Part shown: piece after piece, positions 1 to 9,400 of the stretch | How the letters are laid out: each line of letters begins with the position of its first letter | How positions within the stretch are numbered: position 1 is the first letter of the stretch | Source: Dasyornis broadbenti | Lineage: Eukaryota; Chordata; Aves; Passeriformes; Dasyornithidae | Direction of reading: 5' to 3' | Assembly: GCA_013397935.1 (NCBI GenBank) | Contig: VZRN01000629.1 | Coordinates: forward strand, 762,031-826,030 | DNA: 64,000 nucleotides | The notes under the pieces: generated by a model | The model's database searches: none | The model's input: the letters and a program-made list of their open reading frames with translations, nothing else | What the model was told of the DNA's origin: nothing | Position numbers and translations under genes: made by a program

Positions 1-616
1 CCAACAGAGCTTCTCCTAATTTACCTTGACAAAAAATGATGTAATTTGGTAGATTTAAGGCAAATATTCTTGATGATAAAGAATAATAGGAAGGAATTGA
101 GGAGTGTGATAAATAAACGGAAGGTTTAGCAAAGCTCCCGTAGGGTACCAGCAGCTGTATCTATGGTGGATATTCAACCACTCATCTAAGTTATCCAGCT
201 GTTGTGACAACTCATCATCACTTTGCTGCGTAACATCTGTCAGTTCTTTACCTTAAGCTCCCCTGATGCAAGAAAAAACTTTCACTTAATCTAGTTACTT
301 TTTATGCACATAACTATGGGTTCATAACAGAAATAAAATGAAAAAGAAAAAAAGAACTGATTAACATTTACACAATAAGAGCTGAACACGTACATCTATA
401 TTACTCAGTAAGGCCCCCAGTCCTTCAAGGCCATATGGAGTAATATAGCTTTGCTTACTGTAATAAATCAAAAGAACAAAACATGTCATTCCTAAACTCC
501 ACAAGCATTTACACTTTCAAGGTTTCGTTTCTTTGGAAGGCTAGCTACCAGCTCATATCCCTGCAATTTAAGTTGGTTAGAAAGCTATCTAAGGAAGATG
601 TGTATTTATACTACAC
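1..616 (-). other. NHS: NHS intron 5, 5' part
   Basis: AT-rich sequence after the exon 5 donor. Short open frames here on either strand have no coding character. I see no repeat or regulatory element I can name. The acceptor of exon 6 is outside the window. Confidence 0.85.
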
Positions 617-748
617 CTATTTCTTGTTGCACTCTTCTGGGGATGCCAGAGATGGTTTTCCTCCTCCTCAACTTTCGTCTCCGCTGTAGTACAGATTGTG
701 AATGAACAAGAGAGCAGCGTATACTAGCCTCTCTGTCAAAACCAACTC
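617..748 (-). CDS. NHS: NHS exon 5 (basic segment, probable nuclear-localisation-like motif)
   Basis: This 132-nt exon follows the acceptor 'tatttatgggttgcag' and ends at donor ATAG|gtgtag. Its first two bases complete the Gly codon begun in exon 4. It then encodes 43 residues starting VGFDREASIRCSLVHSQSV, continuing QRRRKLRRRKTISG and ending RRVQQEI, plus one base of the next Asp codon. As I recall it, it is identical to human NHS. The ten-residue cluster RRRKLRRRKT is a strong basic motif of the kind reported as nuclear-localisation signals in NHS, followed by a Thr/Ser that is a plausible basophilic-kinase site (inference). The large exon 6 would follow to the left, outside the window. Confidence 0.96.
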
Positions 749-3700
749 CTGCAACCCATAAATAGGTCTCATTAGCCTTTAGAAATAGTAAACAAATTTT
801 CATGGCTGGAACACAGTGGAGGTATGTGAGCTTGGATTAAGCCTGTGAATAAACATAAGGGAGCCCTTATGTAGCTCTTATGTAAATTATATCACAGTAT
901 ATCACAGTTTTACATCTAATTCCAGCTCCCCCTCAGCAGCCTGGTCTGCCAAAAATAACAGAAGGCATGAAAAGAAAAAGAACAAAAAAGGAAAGAAAAT
1001 CAGGAAGGCAAACAGAGTTGAGAGCTCTTGGTAGCAGGGCATCTTTCTTACAGCTATTTATCCATCTGTCATAGGGACAATGACAGTAACTTATCTGCAA
1101 AGCATTATCTGTTCAGCGGTAGCCTGACTTATTTTAAGCAACTAAGCGTAAGCAAACATTTTAAGGTTATAATGCCATATTGCAGTAGTTGGGTGCTTCT
1201 TAGGAAACCAATATGCCAAGGGAGCTAACATTTCAAAAAGGAAGGAGACAGCTAAAATGGGGCCAAGTCACCATGCAAGTTTAGAGAGCATTCTCTGTGA
1301 CAATGACACATGGCCAACAGTGACATTAACAGGGAGCTGCTATTCATTTGTATACATTAGGAAGTGGCCTGATTTTCCCATGTGCACAGCACATGGTGGC
1401 AGTCTGCTCAGGTCCTACAATCAAGACCCTCAGTTTAGATGTAGAAGTACAAGTTCTTGAGTACATCGGTTTATGACCACCTTCACAGAACAGGTGACAA
1501 TTCCTTGGTTTTTTTATATTTCCATGGCATTAGCACAGGGAAGTGTCTTTCAGTTTGATTGTTTTTGATTTGTAGTCAAAATAGAGTTAAAAGGAGGCCA
1601 ACTAGAAGACCAGTGCCTGTCTATGCTCACTTTTTGCACAACTATACACTCACTCACGCTCTCTAAAGCTGACATGGGACAGGTTGGAAAAAATGTGCCA
1701 GGTCCATAAAAACACTAACATAAGGATTGCTGGTACAGTGGTTTGTAATCTTAAGAAAAACGAACAAACTAAACCAAACAAAAGGAAAAAAAAATCCTGA
1801 TAAGCTCTATTTTAATAGCGTATAATTATAGAAAGCATAATTATACACAGACATACACATACATATTACATTACATAACAATGTAAAACATTAAAAAGTA
1901 ACTTTCTTGTAAAAGTTCTTCTTGAAATCTACTACAGTGAAATAGAGGCTTCAGACAGATGTCCTGTAACCACCAATGCCCCTGGAATAAGCAGAGGAAG
2001 AACTTTCTTTAATATGGAACAAAAGTGCCATAAACTCCAACAACAATCATTTTCAAAAAAGTGAACATTTCTCAGGGTTGGGAGAAGCTTAAAAAACAAA
2101 AACAGAGAACTAAAAGCAAACTTTTTGAAACAAAAAAATCAATCAGCATCATTGCTGGTTTTCCAGCAACTGTGAGTTAGCCGAACATGCTCTGTGTGCC
2201 AGATGCACGGGGGTCATCTCTGAGAGGAAAGTGGAAGAGGGTATTTCTTCCCCGTGACGCATACAAATTATTCCCATTAGTGATAATGAGAATGATACAC
2301 ATAAACATCCAGAAGATTACATACCATTCTTGATCTGTAAAACTGATCAGTGGAAATTTGGTTCCAATGTATGGCAGGTGGAGTCTAGGCAAAAATGGCT
2401 ATTACTGGAAAAGTTAACATTGGTCCCAGACCTAACTGTCCTCTGGCTGCATTGGGTGTCATTAGCCCTGTTAGAAAGCCTGCACCGATTAGGGTCCTAT
2501 ATGGAATCTAGAAGGAGCATCATTTTACCACCAGCTTTACCTTGTGGAAATATGCCACATTATCTATGATTTTCTACAGGGATTTCCAGTGGCCGTGCCC
2601 AACCTACGACCTTGACCAGCTGGCTCCTGATCTCCAGCCCAGCAGGGTGTATGCAGGCAGTTCTGCCTGACAGCTGCCTGTCCTTCTGTGGCCAGAGCAT
2701 TGTCCTGGGCAAAGGGACACCCACTCCTGGCTGCCACCCCCACAGGCAGGCAGAGCTGGTGGCACTGTGCAGTGTCACCTCCTCTGCTGGGACGGAGGGG
2801 AAGTGGGACTGTGTTGCTGTCACTGGGAGCATTCATGCAGCTGATGGTGGAGCAGATGGGGACTTGTCACTGTGGTGCTGTAAGACAGATGTGCTGCAAG
2901 CCCAAAAGCCTTGGCTGTGAGCTGAAGCTGGACTGTGGGCATACAGCTCTCTCCAGCACCATGGTGAATCCTCCAGCCTGTCTTGCAGGAAGGCTTGTGC
3001 ACCACTGATAGACATGGGGAAGAACAATGGAAAGTGAGGGGCTGTGACCTTACCCCAACCCCTCAGTTACTGGGAAAATAGACTTAAATGCAAATATTTT
3101 CTCTGGAGAATGAAAGTTAACTTAAAGCCCCCTGCTTTTTTTTCCTGATTGTTTACATTGAAGTCTATAACTGTGGAAGTCAGGTCACTTTATGCTCTTA
3201 CGTTAATCAAAACTTGGTACTTGAAAAAATTATTGAGGAAAACTCAGATCAACTTTATGTTTACCATAGCCCTCTGGAAGGAAAGAAAGAGAAAAAGAGA
3301 AAGAGAAAAACAGCCTGATTTTTGATTCTGGAAATAAGTAATCTATCACATTTAATAAGTGATATACCTGCTGCTTCTATAAATAAATTCTCCTTCAAAT
3401 AAATCTAGTCAAATATATCCAAATGTTACAGAAATAAAAGAAAATGCCATTACTATACCTTCAGCATAGCTGCATGTAAAGAGATCTCAGAGCGATGGTT
3501 TGCATGCTACACATTCATGCCTTGCATGTTTAAAGCACTGCAATTAGTAGCCTACATTCTCTAGTTTCTCTTCTCCTGCTACACATGATAATCATATGAT
3601 TAATTGTGGTGGCTTTCTGCAGTATTTCAGTCAGCTACATTCAAAAAGTTATTTGAGGTCTTTGTAAATACAGATTGAAGGTTATATACACAACAAAAGT

Positions 3701-3974
3701 ACATTGTTTATACAGGGAACTAGGGTTATATTACACCTATAACATGACTCTGAAAATATGGGCCAAATTAATCCTAGATGCAGCTTCGGCGACTCCAGCA
3801 GTCATGCATAAGGGATGAATTTAGCCCACTGTCTTTCAGAAACTAAATCCTCAAGCTAGGGTCTCTGCCCCCAGATTGCACAATTCCGTGACTTCAAATA
3901 AATTAAACAAAATAAGTACTTGACCTCCCTCGACCCATGCAATAAATACAAAAAGAAATAGAAGAGATTTGTAC
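749..3974 (-). other. NHS: NHS intron 4
   Basis: Intron of 3.2 kb between exons 4 and 5. A GC-richer, CpG-poor patch at about 2580-3010 carries several overlapping short open frames on both strands with no recognisable protein. A purine-rich AAAG/AGAA tract lies at about 3279-3310. Nothing else can be supported. Confidence 0.85.
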
Positions 3975-4167
3975 CAGTGACATTGATGGGGATAATGCAA
4001 GAAGAAATCACTTGGGCATCTTGTTTCATTTTCTCCTCTGGAGTTGGGAGAGGTAGTGCTTTACTCCAATTGGTTTGTTTATCCAGTGTAGAAGGGATAT
4101 TATGTATTGGATTTTTCGGCCTCTGCCCTAACATGACATCTGTATCTTCGTCCTCTGGTGGATGGGA
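3975..4167 (-). CDS. NHS: NHS exon 4 (conserved LPLPTPEEKM block)
   Basis: This 193-nt exon encodes 64 codons plus one base. The acceptor is 'gtattcatttgcag' before TCC-CAT; the donor is the weak ACTG|gtacaa. The peptide starts SHPPEDEDTDVMLG, passes through STLDKQTNWSKALPLPTPEEKM and ends CIIPINVT. It appears identical to human NHS from memory, and the NWSKALPLPTPEEKM stretch is the best-conserved signature of the whole NHS/NHSL family. It begins in phase 0, compatible with exon 3, exon 3b or the putative alternative first exon at 5539-5680. The Met in DVMLG is the first Met available to a transcript starting at that alternative exon. An open reading frame that continues upstream of 4167 (residues MGDTDFECIHLQ) is intron read-through, because the acceptor AG lies between. 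Confidence 0.97.
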
Positions 4168-4968
4168 CTGCAAATGAATACATTCAAAATCAGTGTCTCC
4201 CACTCAGGCACACAAGGATAAGTTTGAAGCAAAGCAGACACACAAATCAGAAATCAGTTACAGGGATGCAGGAAGGAATCGTTCTAGCTAAATCACACAG
4301 CACCAGCCATTCTCCAATGGAAACGTAACATCCTGCTAACAGGAGAAAAACACCTCTACCTACTGGAACTCAGCACATTTACAGTGACATTTATAGACCA
4401 TCTCCTCTGTCAGAAGGGGGGCACATCCTGCATTCATGCGTAGCCATGGCAAGCGTGTCCTCAGTTACCACAAGCATTAGACATGTGGGCTCTCATGTGC
4501 AATTGCAACTGGCCTTATATAAGCATTCATTCAAGCATCAGAAGGTCCAAAGTGTTAAAGAAGACCCCTCCATACTTCAGGAAAACCATTTGCATTTCAT
4601 TTGTACAAATGCAGACCAAGAGCAGACCATGGTACAGCCACCCAGCAGCTGTGTGGTGGGAAGTGGCAGGTATTGACAATGCTGGGACAGGGGGATAACA
4701 ACCAAAGGAAAAAGTAGCCACCACCAGAAGAAATTCAAAAGATTGTTTAGAAACCATGCATATTTTTACAGCATACTACAAGAAGTACTAGATGCTGAAG
4801 ATAAAGAAACAGAGAAAAGTAAACAGCATGGAAGAAACACAGATGGTTTTTTTTTTTTTGGAAGAAATAACAAATCCCCCAACACCCTGTCTTGCAAAGA
4901 GAAATAAAGCAAGTACATTTTCATGTGGTGCTGGCTGCCAACTTGGGTTTGGGGGTCTCTTTGTTTAC

Positions 4969-4969
<1 letters not shown>

Positions 4970-5015
<46 letters not shown>
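4970..5015 (+). repeat. A(46) homopolymer tract
   Basis: Forty-six uninterrupted A on the plus strand (T on the NHS sense strand), inside the intron upstream of exon 4. The flanks do not resemble a retrotransposed gene copy or a CR1 end, since avian CR1 does not end in poly(A). Length is likely variable and may be affected by sequencing error. Confidence 0.9.
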
Positions 5016-5021
<6 letters not shown>

Positions 5022-5538
5022 CTTTTGTTTGGAAGGGACAGAGGGGAGGGTACTTACCTTCACCTTTTTCTGCCTAATTGCCCTCCCTTCTTCCATTGAC
5101 ATGGTAAGCTGTGACAACTGTTTGGTCAGCTCAGGACATCTGCCTACCTCTCATTTTTTAAAAATGAACTGCAATCCCTTTCAGACTGGCTTTCTCTTCA
5201 GTCTTGAATTCCCAGCTGCTTAACTACCAGCCTTCTCTCCTTCATGCCTGCTGTTTACACTTTATTTGCCAGTTTTAGTTTCGGTAGCAAACAGGGCAAA
5301 GATAAAGTGTAGCTCTACATTGCCATGGCAGAGCATTGAGCAGGCGGGTGTTGAACACCGCAGGATCATGCCCTGTCTGCCATTGTACTTCTGCCATTCC
5401 TCCGCCCAGGCTCCTCACAAATCCTGGGGGAATTAACCATCTCGGGCTTGCCAAACAGCATTCACGTCCCGGCCCCGAAAGCATTAAAGATCTTAACTCG
5501 GCAGCTACTATTTAAACTGTTGGAGGGCACTCACTTAC

Positions 5539-5712
5539 CTCGTCAGTGTCACCTCCCGCAGCACCCCCAGACCCAAGACAACGCTCGTTTCCTCTTCTCC
5601 CGCCCGCAGAAAACCCCCTTTTCCCACGCAGGATTTCAGTCAAACATCGCAGCCTTCTTTCTGCCTGCAGCTTTTGTGCCGGTTCCCGGCAGACGTGAAT
5701 AGCTCATATAAA
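5539..5712 (-). promoter_or_regulatory. NHS: candidate alternative NHS promoter and non-coding or short first exon
   Basis: On the minus strand, a TATA-like TTTATATGAG at 5712-5703 is followed about 25-30 nt later by a stretch ending at a near-perfect splice donor, GACGAG|gtaagt, with the last exon base at 5539. The roughly 240 bp around it hold about 15 CpG, far above the surrounding introns. The nearest downstream acceptor is NHS exon 4 at 4167. In the frame of exon 4 the putative exon is open but has no ATG, and a minimal ATG-TTT-GAC-TGA upstream frame is present. A transcript from here would therefore most likely start translation at the Met of DVMLG in exon 4, giving an NHS form lacking the WAVE-homology region. 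Shorter NHS isoforms from alternative first exons are known in mammals; the identity with any of them is inference. Confidence 0.5.
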
Positions 5713-5820
5713 CTTCAAGCACAAAAGACTTTGTTTCCTAGGTAACTCCCCCCCCCCGCCCTAAGTTTGATGCATGCATGCAAAAAAACCCACCCTTGCA
5801 CACACGCACAGGCACGTGGG

Positions 5821-5846
5821 CACACACACACACACACACACACACA
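5821..5846. repeat. (CA)13 microsatellite
   Basis: Uninterrupted CA dinucleotides. They are preceded by imperfect CACACACGCACAGGCACG, and lie about 110 bp upstream of the TATA-like element of the candidate alternative NHS promoter on the minus strand. Confidence 0.95.
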
Positions 5847-6357
5847 GAGGCTGCATTTGTTGCTGAATCCATCCTTCCCTGGATGACAATGAAGCGCTGG
5901 GCAAAGCAGGCAAAGTGACCCTGGCTGCCAGAGCTCCTCCTCTCCAAACAGTGGCATCACCAAATGGCCAGAGCATAAATACCTGCTGTCGGTGTGGCAT
6001 TGTCCGAACCATTTCTTACCGTTCAGGAAAAAGAGAAGGGGCAGTTGCAAAACATTGCAAGAGAATTAAATGCAATTGTTAACCCTATCGAGTCTGTCCC
6101 AGTTCAGGCCTTTTAAAAGATGTGACAGGGGGAGGCAGATTTGTGGCCTTGAGCTCCTAAAACCCGTCCAAAGTGAAGAATGAAAGAAGGGGGGGAAAAG
6201 TTATTATTGTGTCTTACTGGCATGAGAAAAACAGAAATGGCTTCTTTTAGTGCAGTAAAGTTAGCAAGTGAAAAGCAAGCAAGAGGAAGGGTTAGGATTT
6301 GGAAGGGAGAAGAGTGAGACAGGGCTGTTAATTGAGGATTGCTTGTTTTTCCAGTAC

Positions 6358-6420
6358 CTTTCTACTCCAGGGGGTCATGTGGCAACACTCAATTGGGGAG
6401 GGCGAACGGGTGCTGTTAAA
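6358..6420 (-). CDS. NHS: NHS cassette exon 3b (63 nt, 21 residues)
   Basis: This exon is too short to appear as a long ORF. Read on the minus strand, the acceptor is a long T-rich tract ending 'tttcacatttatag', followed by 21 codons that start FNSTRSPSP and end CCHMTPWSRK. The donor is AAG|gtactg. The residues match the optional exon of human NHS at 20 of 21 positions as I recall it; the difference is Thr to Ile in SPIEC. The length is a multiple of three and both borders are phase 0, so including or skipping it keeps the frame between exons 3 and 4. The polypyrimidine tract is excellent, but the donor lacks G at +5, which fits alternative use. The exon adds a Ser/Pro-rich, potentially phosphorylatable segment; its function is unknown to me. 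Confidence 0.93.
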
Positions 6421-9400
6421 CTATAAATGTGAAATGAGGGGAAAAAAAAAAATTAAAATTAAAAACATACACAAAATGATTCTGGTAAAAGCACATAATT
6501 TTCGTCTGGATAAATTAGCATCAGAGCCAAAATGAGCAGAGATTTTCACCCTGTTTCCTACTGATGGGTTTATTCTCCACAACAGATTGGTTTGAACCCC
6601 TGTGAAGTCTGTGCTGATTTTGCTTACTTGGATTAGACAAAACTGCAGTGAAATTGGTTCAACCTTCTTGTACAGAGATGCTTAAATTGTCCCAAGAATG
6701 CCTTGTATTGATTTGCTAACTCAAACTGTGTTCTGCCTGGAGCTGAAGCAGTGCAAGATGTATATGCAATTCCTTTATAAATGTAAATTATTTCATAATA
6801 TAAGGGAATTACTTTTCAATTTTTTTTCAGTTTTAAGGAAATGGGTATAAATAATGATGCTGATGGTGATTTATCAAATGCATTGATTGCTATGTGTTTC
6901 TGATGATATTGCTACTTCTCTAAGGTGCAATCATTGTGGCAGGGTGACAACGATCAATTGGCTTTTTGCCACTTTTTGTTGAAAGGACAAACAGTGATGG
7001 CTGTAACGTCTTGGGTCTTGCTTGAATCCCTACACCTCCAAAATCTTTTTCTGTCAAAATTTTGGTTTGTTTGTTGCAATGTCCACTTTTCAAAACCAAG
7101 GGGTGAAGGACAGCTGATTTCTTTTAAAATAGAAAATGAAGCAAAAAAAGAGATAAAGAAAACAGGTCTGTTGACCAATCTGGAAATCTCCAGCACGTGT
7201 TTCTTGGTAGGGGTTATTATCTCTCCCTTTATTAGTTAGCAGACTATTAATGCCAAATAATTCTGTGAATGTTTTTCCTCCCAGTCATTATCAATCATTA
7301 TCAACACTGCTGTGACAAATGAACAAACCTCATTTTGAAAGACTTTGCATTATATGGTCTCCTCTCAAAAAAAAATAAAGCTGTGGTAAGTCTCAAAAGA
7401 CCTAATCCTCCATCTCATCTTACTCTCTTCCTAGATACACAACATTTCCTGCTTTTTCCTGGTTCCAGTGTGCCCATGGGAAGCCTTCAGATGAGTTGTC
7501 CATAAGCGTTACAGGAAAGCAGAGCAGGGGAAACCAAAAGAGAGCTGTTTGCAGTGAACATTTCCAGCAGCTTAGTTTCTGCCCAGGCCAGTGGAAAACC
7601 AGTTCTCCCAAGCTGGGAAAAGTCCTTATCTCAGGAGCGACACTTCGGTTCATGCAACAAAGGCTGTGGAGATACTGAATACATCAACAATTTCAGTCTA
7701 CTTACTCCTCAGATACCCAAGGATGATTTCAGGCTTGGTCCTCTGACCAAGTTTCCAGTCACCTGATATAAGCAGACTGACTGAAGTTACCAGGGTACTT
7801 GAAATTCAACTTCCTTATGGAAGGTGTTAGAGGATCTCTGGGGAGGGTTGAGACACAGGGAGACTAATGCTGCTGAGGTGGCAAGAGTTCAGGATATGAA
7901 AATCTTTGCAATATCCCATGACCTATGATTGTCAGTACACAAGGAGAAGAGGACAGAAGGGACCTCCTGCCCTGAGCTCCAAGCACAGCTATGTGCACAA
8001 GCCACTCAGGGGCAAACCTGTCCAGGAGAGAAACAGCAGGATCTCAGCTTTGGTTTCAGAGATAGCAGTGTGGGCTACAGTTGAGACAAGCAAGATCTGG
8101 TTACCCATCTGCCTGTCCTAGCAGTGCAGCACTTTCCTACCTCACCCCTGTGCCCCTCTGCCAGGTGCCTCTGAGAAAACACCTGTCTGGTTCCATGTAC
8201 CTATAGCCATCCTTTGATGTGCGTAAGACTCAGGTCCCTGCTTAAGCATGGGAAGACAAACTTCCTAGGGAGGTTGCTATGATAAGGGATAGGACAGAAA
8301 TGAAGGTGACCTGCAAAATTTCAGTTTGTGCTCCTGAGAAAACTAGTGCTACCACTGCCTCACCAAGGGGTCCTGAAGTCACCTAGTGCCTGTTCCCAAT
8401 CGTTGGGGCAGCTGAGGGATGCTGGCATAGAGCAGCAGCCTCAGCATTTCAACACCTCCATTCTGGGGGAGGGAGCGAGCTGCTGCCTTTCAAAAGTTCT
8501 CATTCACTCAGAAGACCACAGTATCTCTAAATGTCCTGAGTAAACACGTAATTAAGCAAGAAATTATTATTATAAACCCGAGGCTGTTCTAGTCTGATGG
8601 GCAAATCTGAAGTTAGGCAGTTTTAAAAGTGAATTTCTTTTGTGTGGGTGTGCTTGGCAAACAGAAACAGTGATAATCATTCTGTTAAATACAAAGCCAG
8701 AATACTTTAAATGTGCATTTTTCTTTAATGGGCTAAGATTGCTTTGAAACTAAACTGGTGCATAATTGCTTGTATAGGGATTTGTCACTGACATATGTGA
8801 GCATTTTTATTTCATGAGCTATCCCATCAACCTCACTTGCAGAGGTGCCATTGTGCTCATGAAACTGCCTTGCAGTAAAAATCTTGTTGCATATGCACGT
8901 GATCTGATTTCTCAGTGCTCCACATCACTTCAGCATGAAAGTCTTTGGTTTCTGTGCACTACAACAAAATAGTCGGATGTCCAAGTCTGAACTAGTCAAC
9001 AGAGCTTCGCCTATAGAGAAAGAGATAATGGCTCTGCTGAGGAGCAATTCAGCTCACCTTCCTTCTGCACTCAACTTGGGGTGAGATGAAGCACCCCCGA
9101 ACACTCTCCTCCTGATTTTAGGAAGAGCATTACTTGCACATATCTAAGTCAGGACTCATGATTAACCGTTTTAATGAATTAAAACTTTAAAATATCATTA
9201 GTACAGTGACAAAAAAGCAAATCAGCAGTCAACAAACTTGCCAGCCTGGCAATTTATGGGTCTGCCCCATTTATTGTCTCAGAGCTGGGAGCTGGAGAAG
9301 GAAATGAATGGGTCAATAACAGGACAAAAATGCCACTTCTGCCCGTCTCCTCTCTTCCATCCCCCAAAGCTCTGAGATGTGACTGTTGTTTGGCATCTTC

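Larger units (their letters stand above)
4168..6357 (-). other. NHS: NHS intron between exons 3b and 4
   Basis: Intron of 2.2 kb. It contains a 46-base A tract, a (CA)13 microsatellite, a run of ten C at about 5748, and a CpG-enriched candidate alternative first exon on the gene strand at about 5539-5712; these have separate entries. The rest, including 4168-4969, shows no further feature. Confidence 0.85.

Noticed and set aside
606..803. Open frame of 65 codons with its own Met on the minus strand
   Set aside because: The Met lies in intron 4. The acceptor at 750-749 and donor at 616-615 delimit exon 5, and the phase joins exon 4.
2560..3027. Cluster of 60-106-codon frames in intron 4
   Set aside because: GC-rich but CpG-poor patch with frames on both strands and all phases; chance openness is the simplest explanation.
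3856..4203. Open frame of 115 codons starting MGDTDFECIHLQ on the minus strand taken as one exon or start
   Set aside because: Only 3975-4167 is coding. The ends are intron read-through: an acceptor AG sits at 4169-4168 and a donor GT at 3974-3973, and the residues match NHS only between them.
4792..5223. Open frame of 143 codons with a poly-lysine run on the plus strand
   Set aside because: Created by reading through the 46-base A tract; no homology and antisense to an NHS intron.
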